DNA of 64,000 nt from Sesamum alatum (GCA_034509735.1 JACGWO010000006.1:5471001-5535000); one strand, 5' to 3'; positions 22,420 through 34,885 are shown, counted from the first letter of the stretch. Made by a program: numbers and translations. The notes: generated by a model from the sequence alone, not told the origin.

Positions 22420-23553
22420 TTGGTACTGCTATTTTTCGCACTCTTCCCTGTTTCGTTCCTTGTAGGTCTGCCTGCGGGCCTCTCTCATACTAGTTTCTTC
22501 CTCGCCCTCAGCAATCCTCTACTTGGCTATGAGTCTAACTTGGGTCGATTGGGGGCATCGCTTTCCCTTACTGAGGAGGAGGAGGCGGGTTTGGTGTTCC
22601 CAACGGGATTGTGGCATGTTGAATCTCATACCCGGGGTTTTTTTGTGGTGGGTCGTTTACTTTCTAGTAAGTCCTTTCATTCCGAAGCTCTGCATACTAC
22701 TTTGAAAATGGCTTTTAATCCAGTGAGGGGGATGGAGTTTAAGCTGATTGAGGGGGATCGTTTCCTCCTCAAGTTCTTCCATGTTGTGGATAGGGATCGG
22801 GTACTTGAGCGGTGCCCCTGGGCTTATGACAAGAATTTGTTGGTTCTGGCGCCGGTGGAGGCTACTGATGATTCGAATTTGGTCGATTTAGACTGGTGCG
22901 AGTTTCATGTCCATATTCATGGTTTGCTGTTGGGTAAGATGACCAAGGAGGTTGCCGCCGTTATTGGTAACAAATTGGGGAGATACAAGGATATGGACCT
23001 AGACAACAATGGGGAAGTGTGGGGGTCCTCAGTTCATATCCGAGTGGCAATTGATGTTACGAAACCATTGAAACGAGCCCTGAAAGTGCGTACAGTTCTG
23101 GGGGACGAGCAGCTGATCTTGTTTTCTTACGAAAGGCTCCCGAATTTTTGCTACTATTGTGGGTGTTTGGGCCATCTCTCTAGGCAGTGTGAACTCCAAC
23201 TCCAGGATGGTTTCAGTGATCCAAGTCCTAATCCTCTGTATGGGAATTGGCTTTGGGCTCCAGCGCCCTTGTCCTACCGTGGCCGGAATGGGGGACCCAT
23301 GACCCGTGAGGCTCAAACCACTCTCCGCCGCTCCCACTTTATCTCCCGCAACTCCCTTCAATCCCAACCCACCCAGCCGTCCCCCGCAGGGGCCCTGATA
23401 TCTTTGGTAGTTTTGACTTCGACCAACCAATGCCGGCCCCCACTGATCACTCGCCCTCACTCACACCACCCTCCACTCTCATTCCCCCACCTATCCCTCC
23501 CCTATTTGCAGATAACTCCATCCCTCCCCTACTCTCCCAGGCACCTGAACTGA
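22420..23553 (+). pseudogene. LINE ORF1 (nucleic-acid binding protein)
   Basis: ORF1 proteins of plant L1s bind their RNA and act as chaperone in the retrotransposition particle. The open frame holds a DUF4283-type segment (from SLSLTEEEEAGLVFP through GRLLSSKSFHSEALHTTLK to FHVVDRDRVLERCPWAYDKN) and a CCHC zinc knuckle CYYCGCLGHLSRQCE near residue 247-261 followed by LYGNWLWAPAP. Homology begins about 45 residues inside, so the first Met of this frame is probably not the original start. The frame ends early in a Pro/Ser-rich tail that continues in other frames to about 23900, suggesting a frameshift. Confidence 0.85.
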
Positions 23554-23907
23554 CCCTCTCCCTAAGCCAACACAATATGCTGCCACTGCCAAAACCCCCG
23601 TTCCCTAAACTGCTCCTACCCAGGCCACTCAGCTAACCCCCCTCCCAGGCCTCCCCACAGATTCTCCCATTCCTTTCCCCTCAACCTACCCACTTCCCAA
23701 GAAGCCTAACCCTCGCACCCGCAAAGCTGTCAAACCTGCACTACCGGGGCCAAAACAGATTTTATCGCAGAAAAGGTACCTAGTAGATGAGAATTCTGAG
23801 GATGAACTGGAGGCCCAGGGCCCGAGTAAAGTCTGTCGTATGGGCGAGCCTCTGTTGGATGTGACTAATATAACGACGGAGACTGCGGGGCAATCCCGCC
23901 GATCACC

Positions 23908-26900
23908 ATGAAGCTGCTTGTGTGGAACTGCCAGGGTCTAGGGGGTCCCTGGATGGTTCAACACATCGGACACCTCATCCGGGACAATAACCCCTCCTTG
24001 GTTTTCTTGGCCGAGACCAAGTGTTCATCCGACCGTATTGACTCCTTAAAAAGACGGTTTGATATGCATGGCATTGGTGTTTCAGCGCAAGGGAAGAGCG
24101 GCGGTCTAGCTCGGTTATGGACAAAATCAGAAAACGTTCTCCTTCAGACCTACTCTCATCACCATATTGATGTGTCTGTCCAACTGGAGGATAAACTGAT
24201 CTGGTAGCAGTTTACAGGGATATATGGTGAACCTGACACAAACCAAAGGTAACTGACGTGGCGTCTCTTGTCTCGGTTACAGGGTCAATCACAACGGGAG
24301 TAGCTCTGCGCAGGAGATTTCAACGAAATTTTGGATCAGTCCGAGAAGCTAGGAGGACCACCCCGTCCATTTTGGCAAATCAGAAATTTTAGGAGGGCCT
24401 TGGAGGAGTGCGCTCTCTCGGATATTGATTTTTTCGGCTTTCCCTTCACGTGGAGTATCCGGCAACTTGCTCCAAATACGGTTCAAGAGCGCTTGGATCG
24501 GGCGTGCGCCAACCTTGGGTGGTCCCAGTTATTTCCTGATGCTTCCGTTCAGCACATTCACGTGAACTGTTCAGACCATAAGGCCCTGTTAATCACACTG
24601 ACTGACATACCGGTATACGGCACTCGCAGCTCGCGCCCATGGAGATTTGAAGCGGCTTGGTTGCAGTCGGACCAATGCGAAGGCATTGTGACCGAGAGTT
24701 GGAGACAGTTTCAAGGGAGAAATGGTCAGGGGGTCGCGGCACAGTTGGCAAACTGTGAGGTTAGGCTTAGGGACTAGAGCAGAAGGGTCTTTAGGGGGAA
24801 AAACAGAGGGTTGGTTTCTTGGAGAAGGAATTGAGCCGCCTGCAGTCAGGGCCAGTTACTCATGAATCTAGTCAGAAAGTTGCAGATATTCGGAGGGAAC
24901 TCGAAAGTGCTGCAGCACATGAGGAAACGGTGTGGTGACAATGGAGCAAGGACCTTTGGCTTAAGGAGGGGGATAGGAACACGGGCTTTTTTCACTGCCG
25001 ATCAAGCCAGCGCTTCCAAACAAATCTTATCAGGAAGATTAAAAATTCAGAGGGGGAGTGGGTGGGGCCAGAGGAGGGTATCAAACAATGTATTAGATCT
25101 TACTTCGAGAATGTCTTTGCCTCCAATAGACCACATGAGGACGCCATAGCCAAGGGGACAGAGCACCTGCATGCCGTAGTGGATTCTAGTATGACGGATG
25201 AACTGCTGCGGTCCTACACAGCATCCGAGGTCACCAAAGCCTTATTCCAGATGGCCCCTCTCAAATCCTCGGGGCCGGACGGTATGTCGCCAATCTTCTT
25301 TCAAAAAATTTGGCATATCGTAGGCTCGGATGTTTTTGCATGTGTGCTTAATCTCCTAAAGTCTTTTATTATGCCCCCGGGTTTGAATTCTACTCATATC
25401 ATACTAATCCCCAAATGTAAACACCCGAAATTCCTTACATAATTTAGACCAATCAGTTTGTGCAATGTGGTTTATAAAATTGCATCTAAAACCATTGCGA
25501 ATCGGCTAAAAGTCTTTCTTGATAAGATCATTTCTCCAGTGCAATCTGCCTTTGTTCCGGGCAGGCTCATTTCGGATAACATCCTGCTTGCTTTTGAATT
25601 AAACCATTTTCTAAACACCAAACTAAAGGAAAGCAGGGTTGGATGGCACTCAAACTGGATGTTAGCAAAGCCTATGACAAGATTGAATGGTCCTTCTTGA
25701 AACAGGTGATGTCTAAGTTAGGTTTCCCTCCCTTTTTTATCCGTCTTGTCATGCTTTGTGTGTCCTCTGTTTCGTATTCCTTTATGCTGAGTGGTAAACA
25801 GTTTGGATCCCTTATTCTGGAGAGGGGACTCCATCGACCCTCTCTCACCTTATCTTTTCCTGTTATGTACAGAATCTTTTAGTTCTCTTCTTCAGAATGC
25901 TGAACAGGAAGGCCAACTTCGAGGCGTGGCAGTTTGTCGGGGTGCTCCGTCCATATCCCACTTGCTTTTTACCGACGACACCCTGATTTTTTACCAAGCT
26001 TCCCCTGAGAGCATGCAAGATGTCCGGACAATTTTGGAAGTATATCGGAATGCTTCGGGACAGGAAATCAATTTCTCCAAGTCCTCGGTGGCGTTCAGCA
26101 GGAACACGGTGGAGGATATTTGTGAATACATTGCTGCGGCCCTCACTATTCAAAGGGAGAACAAGCTGGAATTGTACCTTGGTCTCCCTTCCCGGATTGC
26201 TTGGTCAAAAAGGGAGTTGTTTGCCACTATCCGGGATAAGGTCTGGAAGCGAATCACGGGGTGGGATGGAAAACTCCTCTCTCAAGCCGGCAAGGAGGTG
26301 TTAATCAAGTCAGTAATTCAGGTTGTGCCGACTTATGCAATGGGGTGTTTCCCCCTACCCCTCACCCTGCTGCAAGAAATTCAGAGCCTGATCGCCCGCT
26401 TTTGGTGGGGTAACCGTGGGGCAAGCAAAACACATTGGGTGTCCTGGCAGAGGCTATGTGAGAGTAAGTTGTTGGGAGGTTTGGGATTTCGGCATCTCCA
26501 CCTTTTCAACCTAGCAATGTTGGCCAAACACCTGTGGCCAATGATGAATCAACCTGAGAGGCTCCTCAGTCGGGTATTGCGGGCTCGTTACTTTCCTCAT
26601 GGTAATATCTTCTCGGCCACTTTGTGCAGACGTCCTTCGTTCACATGGCGAAGTATAATGGCGGCCCACGATCTGTTTCTAGCCGGCTATCGGTGGAGAG
26701 TGGGTTCGGGGACCAACATTTGAGTATGGACTGATCCTTGGCTCCCCAGACCGTGCTCTTTTCATCCTATTACCCCAACCCCACCTTCCGATGTCAATCT
26801 CTGAGTGTCTGATTTAGTCGACCCATCTTGCGGGGATTGGAATGTAGGCAAGATTTCTGCTCTCTTCTGGGCAATGGATAGGGACATCATCCTCAGCATC

Positions 26901-27996
26901 CCCCTTAGTAGGACTGGCGAGCAGGACTTGGTAATTTGGCATTATTCTCGCAATGGATGTTTCTCGGTTCGGAATGCCTACCACTTAGCATGTTCGCTTG
27001 AGGATCGACTATGCTCCAGCTCTATTGACCCGCATGAACAGGCATGGTGGCGGAAGTTATGGTAGGCGAAACTCCCGAATAAAATTAAGGTGTTTGTCTA
27101 GCGGGTATGCCTAAATACTCTCCCTACAAGTGTGAACCTCAACAAACGGATCCGAGACCTGCACGCGAGCTGCCCTTTCTGTCAGTATGCTGAGGAGGAC
27201 ATCATCCATATCCTGGCTCACTGTCACTTTGCAAGGTAGGTTTGGGGCCTGTCGCCTTTCAGCTCGCGACTTACCTCTCCTGCTGCGCCTGAAGCTCGGG
27301 TTTGGCTGCAATGGGTCTCTTCCCAGTTGGATCTTGAAAAGTTTGGGATTTTCCTGTGTTTGTGTTGGAATTTATGGTGGTGTCGAAACTGTAAGTTGAA
27401 AACAAGACGCTTGCCTTGAGCCTCCTCAAGTGGTATCATTTGCTGTCCATTACTTGCATTCTGTTGGCACGCAAAACTTTGATATTATCCCTCATTCGGT
27501 TCCTCAAGGCCCTGTGCAGTGGTGTGTTCCTCCTCCAGGCTTCATCAAGTTGAACTTTGATGGGGCCACGTTTAATCGAGGCCATAAGTTGGGAGTTGGG
27601 GTGATTGCTAGGGATAACTCGGGCAAGTGTGTGGCCTGGCTGGCTAAGCGACTAACCAGGAGAGGAGATGGGGAGTTGGCTGAGACACTGGCAGCCAGGG
27701 AAGCCATTCTTCTGGCCCTCCGTAGGGGCTGGCAAACAGTCATTATTGAAGGAGATTGCGCCACCTTGATTCACAAGCTCCATGCAGCAGAACGGGACCT
27801 GTCGCCGCTGGGACCTTTGGTCACGGACATCCTATACCTTGCCCCGCTATTTCAATCGTGTTTGTTTCAATTTGTAAGTAGATCTAGAAATTCTATTGCT
27901 CATTTCATAGCTCAAACTGCTATTGGCTCTGTTGAGGGTGAGTCTATCACTCCTCCCGCAGTTGCAGCCCTTGTAACTTCAGATATGTTTCGTTGA
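23908..27996 (+). pseudogene. LINE ORF2 (endonuclease, reverse transcriptase, RNase H)
   Basis: Start MKLLVWNCQGLGG with the apurinic-type endonuclease (AETKC, CAGDFNEIL, SDHKALLI) to about 24600; reverse transcriptase from about 25000 ([83 protein letters not shown] where the usual FADD is FTDD); zf-RVT (SCPFCQYAEEDIIHILAHC, near 27170-27230); RNase H at 27520-27930 (KLNFDGATFNRGHKLGVGVI, ELAETLAAREAILLALRRG, IIEGDCATLI). In-frame stops lie at 24205, 24250, 24301, 24775, 25440, 26721, 27063 and 27099; frame changes occur between 24777 and 24950, near 25640, near 25800 and between 27100 and 27430. Several stops stand where the family has Trp or Arg, consistent with G-to-A and C-to-T changes. 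Confidence 0.92.
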
Positions 27997-28051
27997 ATGC
28001 AAGCTATTTCTTTTCGTAAAAAAAATAAAAAAAAAGTGCATGAAAAAGGGA

Positions 28052-28149
28052 AAATATAATGAAATATTATTCCGATCCATGACAATTTAAAGGGAAAAAG
28101 ATTAGAGACTGAAAATTGAGTGTGCTGCCCCAAAAATATACAACGCTCA
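28052..28149. other. Pre-insertion DNA 3' of the LINE
   Basis: Continues the sequence interrupted by the LINE (the bases before 22121 join to 28052). No further feature. Confidence 0.5.
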
Positions 28150-28690
28150 AGGAGGATCCCAATTTGAAAAAGGCCCACGAAGATTCAAAGATACAATTAG
28201 TCCAAGGAAAAACTACCTCAAACCCAAATCCCCCGGAGAGATTCGATAAGTAAATAAATCCAAGGAAGGCCTATGAAGATTTATGGAAGGCCCAGGAAGG
28301 GGGTTGGCGTGGCAACCACTTGGACATCTGAACATCCTCATGTATAATTGGTCGGATGTTAGACAGACAACTCGAAGGGATGGCATCCACTTGGCTGCAA
28401 AAAGTGTCCAATTATCTAGGAAGATTGTTAGATTTTGTTTTAGCCGCCCTAAAAGAGCTGGAGTCTATCTCTCAGCAACCATATAAAAGGGACCCTCTCC
28501 AATCGGCAAAGGGTAATGTATTCACAACACTCACAAGTATAAAACCGCTATTGCTTGAAGCATTTTCACATTGGATTATCACTCTACATCATGCCTTTTC
28601 AATTTTAATTCTTATTTTGATAATTGTTTATTGACTTGAGCGTTAAAGTGCCAATGTGTTTTTTGCAGGTTCTCTTTTATAAGATTTATG
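28150..28690 (+). mobile_element. LTR-like remnant (Ty3/gypsy-type wording)
   Basis: Contains a TATA box with the context ATATAAAAGGGACCC near 28484 and, about 160 bp later, TTGACTTGAGCGTTAAAGTG followed by a TTTTTTGCAGGT word, the arrangement found toward the 3' side of many plant gypsy LTRs (promoter, then R-U5). No second LTR, primer-binding site or coding domain is next to it, so it would be a solo or broken LTR. Boundaries are approximate. Confidence 0.4.
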
Positions 28691-28829
28691 AAAGCCTAGA
28701 CCCAAAGATATCAAGTTGGACGTATATAAACGAGCAACTTTTGGCTCGCTTCATAGTGTTAGGTGGTTGTTTCTTTATTTCAAATTAGTAATTAAGTATA
28801 CTGAAGGTATGTATAAATATCAAATAATA

Positions 28830-29090
28830 ATAAGCCGTCGTCGTCAGAAATCGAAGGGGGTGACCGCAAGGTTGTCCCCCCTTCAGACATGGGTGACGGT
28901 AGTCGCCTACTTCTCTGGGTGACCGTCGTTGCCCAGATCTGAAAGGGGGCGACGACGTGCAGCCCTTGCCGCGTTGGGTCGTCACCCCCTCAGACCAGGC
29001 GACGGTCGCCGTCAACATATGCAACGGCGGTCGCCACTTCTCTGGGCAACCGCCGTCGGTCGTGGTGGTGGCGGCAAAAACAAGAAAAAA
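28830..29090. repeat. GC-rich degenerate repeat island
   Basis: About 260 bp of very GC-rich DNA in AT-rich surroundings, built from variants of GGGTGACGGTAGTCGCC, GGTGACCGTCGTTGCCC, CAGGCGACGGTCGCCGTC and GCAACGGCGGTCGCC in both orientations. Open frames here are by-products of composition. A block with similar words lies at 60640-60760. Confidence 0.6.
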
Positions 29091-29509
29091 TCGAAGAGGA
29101 AGATAGAAAATATTTTTATTTTTTTTAAGTTAATTGAAAATAATTTATTTTTAAAATATAAAAATATTAAGTATTAACTTTTTTTATCATAAATAAAATT
29201 GATTATAGTTTAAATTTAAATATTATTTATATAACTTAATTTTGATATAATATTTTGGTACATTAATCTTGTACTATAACTTGTGAATTTAAATTTAAAA
29301 TTTTATATACTTATTAAGTATTTTAATATTTAATTAACATATTTAATAATTTATTAAAATACAATTAACCTAAATAACATTAAAGAAAAAACTTAAAATG
29401 AAAGTAAAAAAACAAGTTTAGAAAATATTGATTCAAATAAGACAAAAGAAGTATATTTAAGTCGTTTTAAGACAAAAAATGTGAGAAATAATATAAACAA
29501 AAGATGCAT
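29091..29509. other. Extremely AT-rich spacer
   Basis: Almost only A and T; no feature supported. Confidence 0.5.
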
Positions 29510-29680
29510 TTTCGCACAAACCATGCGTGTAACCCACCTTTCCTCCGGAACTAACGAAAAGGGGGGCTTACATAGTATTTTACAAAACACGAGGAGGTCT
29601 TTTGCATATTTCTAAAATATAAAGGGGTTTTTCATAGATAACTAAAACATAGGTGAGTTTTTATGTAATTATCCCAAAAA
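29510..29680. mobile_element. Single arm of a Mutator-type MITE
   Basis: Right-hand arm wording (AAAGGGGTTTTTCATAGATA, then GTTTTTATGTAATTATCCC at the end), the same style as the arms at 20681 and 49810. No matching left arm nearby. Confidence 0.4.
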
Positions 29681-30208
29681 TCAATACAGCTGTGCTACAA
29701 ACTTCAATTTGTGAGTAAAAATTGTCTTTTCCTTCTATATTTTTCTTCTATATTAGTATAGATATAATATAGTTGTGGTATTCTTGCTATATCTACCTTT
29801 GCATGCGGCTTTGTACACATGGCTTTACATAATAGGTCGGACCATGTCATAGTGACACATTCATTACTATATACCTTTTATCTATGCTATTTGATAATTA
29901 AAAAGCACAAAAATCATCCTTAGAAGAGGTTATTTTGATGAGATCAAATAAAATTTTGAAATATGTCTTCTGATGTAAATAAAATTTAAAGTATTGATAA
30001 TTAATGTAATGTGTAAAAAATATAAATAAAAGAAAAATATTAGAATAATATATCTAATGAGATGAAAAATATTTCTCAAGTATCTCAGTACTATCATTGT
30101 CTTGTTTTTCCTAGCACAAACATTTACATAACAAAGAATTTAGAAAATAAAAAATATTAAAAAATTAGAAAAACAGACGTGAAATTCGTAAAATCTATAT
30201 TTATACTA
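29681..30208. other. AT-rich spacer
   Basis: No gene or defined repeat seen. Confidence 0.4.
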
Positions 30209-30474
30209 TCTATACTATTATATAAAAGAAATCTCTTTTTTTCCTCACAAACACCACTTTTTTGTAATGTAAAAAATAATCCTCAACTGATATGATAACT
30301 ACTTTATTCAAATTTTCAAATTTTATATTAATTGTTAAATTAATTTTTTCTTTCTTTTCTTCTTTTTTAATGTGATGTGTTAGTTTATATATTTTACTCT
30401 GATTTATAATATAATTTAAAGCCTAAAAAATTATCGATTATATGCACACAGGAACAACGTGCCACGCCGGCTAG
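30209..30474 (+). mobile_element. Mini-Helitron
   Basis: Begins TCTATACTATTATATAAAAG after an A and ends GCCACGCCGGCTAG before a T. GC-rich subterminal words (ACGTGCC / CGCCGGC) sit in otherwise AT-rich DNA. 266 bp, no coding. Its last 100 bp are homologous to 36356-36463. Confidence 0.6.
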
Positions 30475-30732
30475 TTTTGTAAAAAAAGAACTGCAACAGA
30501 CACAAAATGATAATTTTGACACCATCGCACTAATTTTTTTGCATTGATAAAATAACTAATTTATTCAACTTCTCAATTTTTACATTAATATAATTATTTA
30601 GTTAATATAATTTAATTATATTTGTAATAATTTTTATAAATTATTATAATATATTATTATATCACACAGAAAAAAATCAGAAAAATTGTAAAAAAGAAAA
30701 AGAGTACAATAAAGAAGTTCGCGGCCTGCAAC

Positions 30733-30738
30733 TATAAA
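30733..30738 (+). promoter_or_regulatory. TATA box of the PDI-like gene
   Basis: TATAAA in the context AACTATAAATAT, 111 bp upstream of the start codon, a suitable distance for a short 5' UTR starting near 30765. Inference from position and match only. Confidence 0.5.
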
Positions 30739-30843
30739 TATCAAAGTCCAGTAACAGTTAAACTACTTGAAAGCACTTGTTTTCATTCGCCTGCCATTCT
30801 CAAACAATTCCCCAACAAAATTCTCCTTTTTGAGGATTCAACA

Positions 30844-33800
30844 ATGTCGAGATCGCGGATCTGCTTGGCCCTTGCCGCTTTGGCGTTGTTATTGGTTGCT
30901 TCGGCGTTTGCCGATGACGTCGTTGTGCTGACCGAGGAGAATTTCGAGAAAGAGGTCGGTAAAGATCGCGGAGCTCTCGTCGAGTTCTATGCTCCCTGGT
31001 ATGGTTGATTCGATGTTAGTTTGTAAATGATTTGTTTGTATTTTCTGTTGTTGTGTATGTTTCGAATTTGAGTGTTGGCTTTCCTTTTTTTCGTCTTCTA
31101 ACCTTCAGTAGATGAGTCATTTTTTAGTTCGAGTTTATTTTCTTCGGATCTGATTTGACCGATTTTGTATTTTTTGTTTGTATCATTTATCCGTGATCTA
31201 ATCCATATATATATATACATATAGTTTTCTTTTTGTTTTATATAATATATTGTAATTTTGGATATGTAATTCTCAGAGTTCATTAGTATTAGAAACCAAA
31301 GGCGTTCGGTATTCAATTAAAAGTTTCAGTTTAGTAATTAGTTTACAGTCATGAGGACTTGAATGTAGAGTATAGGAGTTAGTCATTTGAGCTTAGTTGT
31401 ATGATGGTTCAAAAGGCTTTTTTATTCTTGCTGGCACTGCAACTGTGTGCTTGAAGAAATATATTTTAATGCTCCTTCTTGTACAGGTGTGGGCACTGTA
31501 AAAAGCTGGCTCCCGAATATGAAAAGCTTGCTGCAAGTTTTAAGAGGGCAAAATCTGTTTTGATTGGCAAGGTTAGGCTATATGATTTTTTTTTAACGTT
31601 CTGTTCATTTTGGACTGCATTTGTTGTACTTATGCCAAATTTATTGCTGATCATAAGTAATTTTACATGTCATAACATTGCCTTGAGCATTTGTTAAACT
31701 GACGCACCAAGTATTACATTGTGGTTAAGTCAAATGTTCCAGTATTCCATTGTGCTTTAGTCAAATGTTTCAGAGCAATGATGATTTTGAAACTATGCCA
31801 GATGATAAAATGATTTTATATTTTTTGTGGTGATGCAGCAATTAATATTAGTAAAACTCTACCACCATGTTTTTAACTTATACTGAACCTGAACATTAAG
31901 TTTATGCGTAATGTTTTTTAATTTTAACAGGGGATTTTTTGGGAGGTTTAAAACTGATTATGCACATTAGGATCATTAGAATACTATAGTCTTCTTCCAA
32001 AATTCAACTCATTAACAATATGTTCTTGAAAGAATGATGTTAATTTCTTTTTATCAGAACTCTGCACTTCATCAAGTAATTACTCTTTTCAAATCATAAT
32101 GCAAAACAAAGAAAAAGTTCTATTGTGGTAGTCCGTAGATGTTTCAGAAACAGTAACGATGAAGAGTGTTCTTGGTGTTGAAAACATAAGATGTATTTGT
32201 TGCCTATTAGTCATAAATAAAATTTTCTGATTCCTTCATTGTTACCAACTTAATTTGTGTGTATTAGTATTATCTAGATCGGCAAAGTTATGTCTTGTTT
32301 AGCACTAAGAAAATAAATTAATAGGTAGAGATGTAGTAATTTTCAGCTGGAATTTTATATTGTGTGATTTTATTTGTTGTGTGTCACTATTCCATTAATA
32401 TCCCTTAATGTATTATATTGTCTGATTCAGCCATGGATAATTCTGGTTGAAATTGTGACAGATTTTTATTGTCTTTGTTCTTGAATTGTGGTTTTGAGCT
32501 CATTTGAGGGTAATCTCATCGGGTGACTACTTAAATTTTCCTATGGAACTGATTTTACGATTATGGGTTGTTAAACATCTTGATTTCATGTTACAACAAC
32601 CTGATGATTTAGTTGATGACTTGTATTTATATATTATTTTTTTGAATAGCAAAATAATGCTCTAGAGTCTAGACGTCTTTATTTGAACTAATTTATTTTG
32701 TTGTAGGTTGATTGTGATGAGCATAAGAGCCTTTGCAGCAAGTATGGTGTTTCTGGATATCCCACCATCCAGTGGTTCCCTAAGGGGTCTCTGGAGCCAA
32801 AGAAGTGAGTGCACTCTTTCAGAAACTTTTCTGCTTTTCTAACAATTAAGCACCCGTTAAGTTACAACTTTATTCTTTTTGCTGGTGGTAATCATGGATG
32901 TGTTGCAGACATATTTTAATATTCCTAATGAGTGAGGTTTTTCATTTATTAGGTATGATGGTGCGAGAACTGCAGAAGCCCTTGCCGCATATGTGAACAT
33001 TGAAGGAGGTTAAAAGATCATTTCTATTTACATCTTATCCTGTTGTCCATGGTTAACCATATAGAAGCAGTGTTTACATTTCAATACACGCCAAGAAGTT
33101 TTGGTCTTACCGACATGCTTATAGACCCAATTTAAAATTTTGATTTTCTCTTATAAATGCTGTTTTGTCTTCAGGGACAAATGTCAAGATAGTTGCAGCT
33201 CCTTCAAATGTTGTGGTTCTGACTTCAGACAACTTTGATGAGATTGTAAACGATGAGACAAAGAACGTCCTAGTTGAGTTTTATGCACCTTGGTAAGTGT
33301 ACACGTACAATTTTCTTTCACTCTGTTCCTGTAATGCAATTGTGAGATATGATGGTCATGCATTTTGAAAGATCTTTGCAGCAGCTTCACATGGTCCCCT
33401 ATGATAACCATTTGTGTGGAGTGCATGAATAAGTGGCATTTATGTTCTTAAACTAATCCTTTGTTTTTTCAGGTGTGGTCATTGCAAGAACCTTGCTCCT
33501 GTAAGTGCAATGCTGCGCTTTAATTAAAAACTGGCATGGCTGTTGGAGTATTTACTTAAAACTTCATATCCTTTCCACATGCAGACCTATGAAAAAGTTG
33601 CAACAGCATTCAAGCTGGAGGAAGATGTAGTCATTGCAAACGTCGATGCTGACCAGTACAAGGATCTTGCAGAAAAGTAAGTGCTATAAATAGCTGTTTC
33701 TTCCAAACCTAGATTTTGATGCATACCTAGTTTTTACTTCTCATCTTAGTCCTATGTAACAACTAAAGAATCATATGGAATGGGTCTTCTTACGCATATC

Positions 33801-34885
33801 TTCTGCAAAGCAGGTATGGTGTAAGTGGTTATCCTACGTTGAAGTTCTTCCCAAAGAACAACAAGGCTGGTGATGATTATGATGGTGGCAGAGATTTAGA
33901 TGATTTTGTTACTTTCATCAATGAGAAGTGTGGAACTAACCGAGATGCAAATGGACAACTGACGTCAAAGGTTTATAGCACAGTTACAGATATCATCCTT
34001 CTCATATTTGTTTCCAACTCTAATTTGCTTTCTCTCCTCCTAGGCCGGTATTCTTGAGGAACTTAACACCTTAGTGAAGGAATTTGTAACCGCGAAAAAT
34101 GAGGAGAAAAAAGCTGTTCTCAAGCGGTTGGAGGAAGAAGCCGACAAGCTGAAGGGTTCCAGTGCAAGGTTGAAAACACGCTTATTGTATCTTGATCAGT
34201 TACATAATATGCTTTCTCTAGATTACATATAAAAATTTGGTCTCTGGGATCCTCAATGTTTCCTTTCTAATTTTCCTGTAGATATGGGAAGATCTATGTG
34301 AAAGCTGCTAAAAGCTGCAGTGAAAAAGGTTCCGACTATGCCAAGAATGAAGTTCTACGGTTGGACCGCATGCTAGCCAAGGTAAACAATTGGCTCTTGT
34401 GGTCTATAGCTCGCTGTGAATCTTCTCCCTGTTTTCCCTGATCCCCGACTGGAAACTTTTGAAATTAGATTTCCAGCAGTCTCCTTGCTATATGCCAATC
34501 ATCTTTGCATGTGAAAACTAAACTGCCCGAACAATTCAATCAGTTGTTTGTTCCCTGAAATAGTTGTTTCCCAAAATTGCTCCCTCAACCAAAAGCACGC
34601 CATAAGAAGTCAGATATATCTCACTTCAGAATGAGTCCATGTCCTCTTACATGTCATATGATCTGCTACAGCATTCAGTTTTAATTTGGAAATTAATGTT
34701 TCAATTTATTCGCAATTGTTTAAACATTTTCTTTTAATAATCCCCTCATAGCCTTAGAATTAAGTTCTTGGAGAAAAATCTTAAGACATTTTTCATGGCT
34801 GTTGATGCAGTCGATCAGCGCGGCAAAGGCTGATGAGTTCACATTGAAGAGGAATATCCTATCAACCTTTGCTTCAGATCATTGA
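30844..34885 (+). CDS. PDIL2-1: PDI-like 2 protein disulfide isomerase (PDI-D type)
   Basis: Eleven exons: 30844-30998, 31487-31571, 32707-32804, 32953-33008, 33175-33292, 33473-33500, 33585-33676, 33814-33970, 34044-34168, 34282-34381, 34811-34885. All introns are GT-AG and in phase; 362 residues, matching the family length. The enzyme forms and rearranges disulfides in proteins folding in the ER. It has a signal peptide (first 23 residues, ending VASAFA), two thioredoxin domains with [14 protein letters not shown] (CGHC at 53-56) and [14 protein letters not shown] (CGHC at 172-175), each followed by the YGVSGYPT motif with the cis-Pro, and from about residue 264 an alpha-helical ERp29-C domain ([20 protein letters not shown]). 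The C-terminus is FASDH: there is no KDEL/HDEL, as known for this group. In Arabidopsis the close relative UNE5/MEE30 matters for pollen-tube guidance and embryo-sac function. Both redox centres are intact. Confidence 0.96.

Larger units (their letters stand above)
22121..28051 (+). mobile_element. L1-type LINE retrotransposon with 18-bp target duplication
   Basis: The element runs from 22139 to about 28033 and is bounded by exact 18-bp copies of AAGTGCATGAAAAAGGGA (22121-22138 and 28034-28051). It ends with an A-rich tail just before the 3' copy. It encodes an ORF1 with DUF4283-like and CCHC zinc-knuckle domains and an ORF2 with endonuclease, reverse transcriptase, zf-RVT and RNase H domains, the layout of RNase-H-bearing plant L1 elements. 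About 5.9 kb makes it close to full length. It is dead: at least eight in-frame stops and several frameshifts in ORF2. It separates no gene; it sits between the ZMAT2-like and PDI-like genes. Confidence 0.95.

Noticed and set aside
29091..29509. Open frames in extremely AT-rich DNA
   Set aside because: Low-complexity translation without start context or domain.
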